6,556 nucleotides of DNA from an uncultured Desulfovibrionaceae bacterium (lineage in GTDB: Bacteria; Desulfobacterota; Desulfovibrionia; Desulfovibrionales; Desulfovibrionaceae). A program made the position numbers and the translations under genes. Where the stretch lies: NCBI GenBank assembly GCA_949427775.1, contig CASQEL010000120.1:1-6556 (forward strand). Reading direction: 5' to 3'. Of the stretch, positions 5,610 to 6,556 are shown piece by piece. The notes beneath the pieces are model-generated. The model did no database searches, had not been told where the DNA came from, and worked only from the letters and a program-made list of their open reading frames with translations. How positions within the stretch are numbered: the first letter of the stretch is position 1; every line of letters begins with the position of its first letter.

Positions 5610-6433
5610 TTCAATTACGCAGCGCCGCCGTGCAACGAACCATCACCGGACTGACGTTGGCCGGAGTTCTGGTGGCCGCCCTGTATTTTCGCGGCCCCTT
5701 TCTGCTGGGACTGGTTCTGCTGGCGGCCGCCCTGGGCCTGTGGGAGTTCTACTCCCTGTTTTGGGGCAAAACCGGCCGCATTCCCAGCCGCATCTGCGCC
5801 ATTCTGCTGGGTTGGGGCATGCTGGCCCTGACCTGGATGCATCGGCCCCAGGACGCCCTGGTCTGTCTGGGCGCGGGCTTTGTGCTGGCCGCGCTGAGCT
5901 TTCTGTTCCGCTGGGATATGGTGGAAGAGGCCGAAGCCTTCGCGCCCGGCGGCATCTTCATGGCCGGGTTGGCCTATGTGCCTCTGCTGCTGTTGCCCGC
6001 CACCTACCTGACATCCTGGCAGCTGTTTCTGGTCATCGGCGCGGTCGCCGTTTCCGACACCGCCGCCTACATCGTGGGCAGCCGTTTCGGGCGCCATAAA
6101 TTATGGCCCAGAGTGAGCCCCAACAAAAGCTCGGAAGGCGCTATCGGCAGCCTTGTGGCCTGCGTGCTGTTCTGCACACTGATCGGCGCGGCGTCCGGCA
6201 AGGCTCCATGGTGGGCCTTCGCGCTGCTCGGCGTGCTGCTCAACGCCTTCGCCCAGTTGGGCGATCTGTTCGAATCGGCGCTCAAACGCTCCGTCAACGT
6301 CAAGGATTCCGGCAGTCTGCTGCCCGGCCACGGCGGCATGCTGGACCGCGCCGACAGCGTGCTGTTCGCCATGCCCGTATTCGCCGTGGTGGACCAGTGG
6401 TATCCTTTCTTTGATCGGGTCCGCATTTTTTAG
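5606..6433 (+). CDS. cdsA: Phosphatidate cytidylyltransferase (CDP-diacylglycerol synthase)
   Basis: This integral inner-membrane enzyme makes CDP-diacylglycerol from phosphatidic acid and CTP, the branch point for bacterial phospholipids. The 275-residue protein is rich in hydrophobic segments (about 13-50, 61-77, 83-101, 116-133, 138-157, 179-195 and 200-217). SDTAAYIVGSRFG lies at 150-162 and SPNKSSEG at 171-178, the family's SPKKTxEG position. The signature runs from S224-x-x-KR through KDSG (233-236) to PGHGGMLDRAD (240-250). It matches the family pattern except that Ala249 stands where a larger hydrophobic residue is usual. The ATG overlaps the uppS stop as ATGA (5606-5609), and AGGAG at 5593-5597 lies 8 bases before it. 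Confidence 0.96.
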   Translation: MIQLRSAAVQRTITGLTLAGVLVAALYFRGPFLLGLVLLAAALGLWEFYSLFWGKTGRIPSRICAILLGWGMLALTWMHRPQDALVCLGAGFVLAALSFLFRWDMVEEAEAFAPGGIFMAGLAYVPLLLLPATYLTSWQLFLVIGAVAVSDTAAYIVGSRFGRHKLWPRVSPNKSSEGAIGSLVACVLFCTLIGAASGKAPWWAFALLGVLLNAFAQLGDLFESALKRSVNVKDSGSLLPGHGGMLDRADSVLFAMPVFAVVDQWYPFFDRVRIF

Positions 6434-6463
6434 CAGCGGCAACGCAAGATGTCGCGCAGCTTC

Positions 6464-6486
6464 CGAGGGGGCCGTCCGCCCCCTCG
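6464..6486 (+). other. Strong hairpin downstream of cdsA
   Basis: CGAGGGGGC (6464-6472) pairs perfectly with GCCCCCTCG (6478-6486) around CGTCC. GATGT (6448-6452) and ACATC (6488-6492) could extend it after an asymmetric internal loop. The sequence after the stem (AACATCTCCG) has no T-run, so it is at best a weak intrinsic terminator. A pause, processing or 3'-end-stabilising structure is possible. Confidence 0.55.
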
Positions 6487-6556
6487 AACATCTCCGGGCG
6501 CGGCATGAAAGTTTGCCCCCCGCTCGTCCCGTCACCCGTAACCCCCCAATCCGCCA
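6487..6556. other. Right-edge region with no recognisable gene
   Basis: In the usual order dxr follows cdsA. An ATG at 6505 opens a frame to the window end (MKVCPPLVPSPVTPQS and on). It has no clear Shine-Dalgarno and no recognisable Dxr motif, whose Rossmann segment normally comes slightly later. It could be the start of dxr or plain intergenic DNA. I cannot decide. Confidence 0.2.

Overview
The window is ordinary chromosome from a GC-rich bacterium, most likely a Desulfovibrio-type member of the Desulfobacterota. This is inferred from composition, protein style and the gene order rpsB-tsf-pyrH-frr-uppS-cdsA, not from a database search. Codon use looks similar across the intact genes. No complete mobile element, CRISPR array, tRNA or rRNA is visible, and I do not see an undescribed multi-gene system. 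The points of interest are in the non-coding DNA and at the left end.

Left end (1-339): about 140 bases hold five back-to-back hairpin-forming inverted repeats (29-169). Next to them is a minus-strand remnant of a transposase that reads like the ISAs1 (H-repeat) family. The remnant runs into the last codons of glf in another frame. The left end therefore looks like a scar of past insertion and rearrangement.

Minus strand (317-1468): an intact-looking UDP-galactopyranose mutase gene (glf), with no other sugar-nucleotide or glycosyltransferase gene in view.

Divergent intergenic region (1469-1801, 333 bases): it carries a good sigma-70-like promoter for rpsB, an 11-bp inverted repeat ending at its -35 box, and a GC-rich hairpin with a T-run inside the presumed rpsB leader. 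The last could be an attenuator.

Plus strand (1802-6433): rpsB and tsf (ribosomal protein S2 and EF-Ts) form a tight pair closed by a strong intrinsic terminator. Then come pyrH (UMP kinase), frr (ribosome recycling factor), uppS (undecaprenyl diphosphate synthase) and cdsA (CDP-diacylglycerol synthase). Spacing tightens along the series: 104 bases, 51 bases, 5 bases, then a 4-base ATGA overlap. The set joins translation (S2, EF-Ts, RRF), pyrimidine nucleotide supply (UMP kinase) and envelope lipid synthesis (undecaprenyl carrier, CDP-diacylglycerol). After cdsA lies another strong hairpin. The window ends where dxr would be expected in the usual order, but dxr itself cannot be recognised here.
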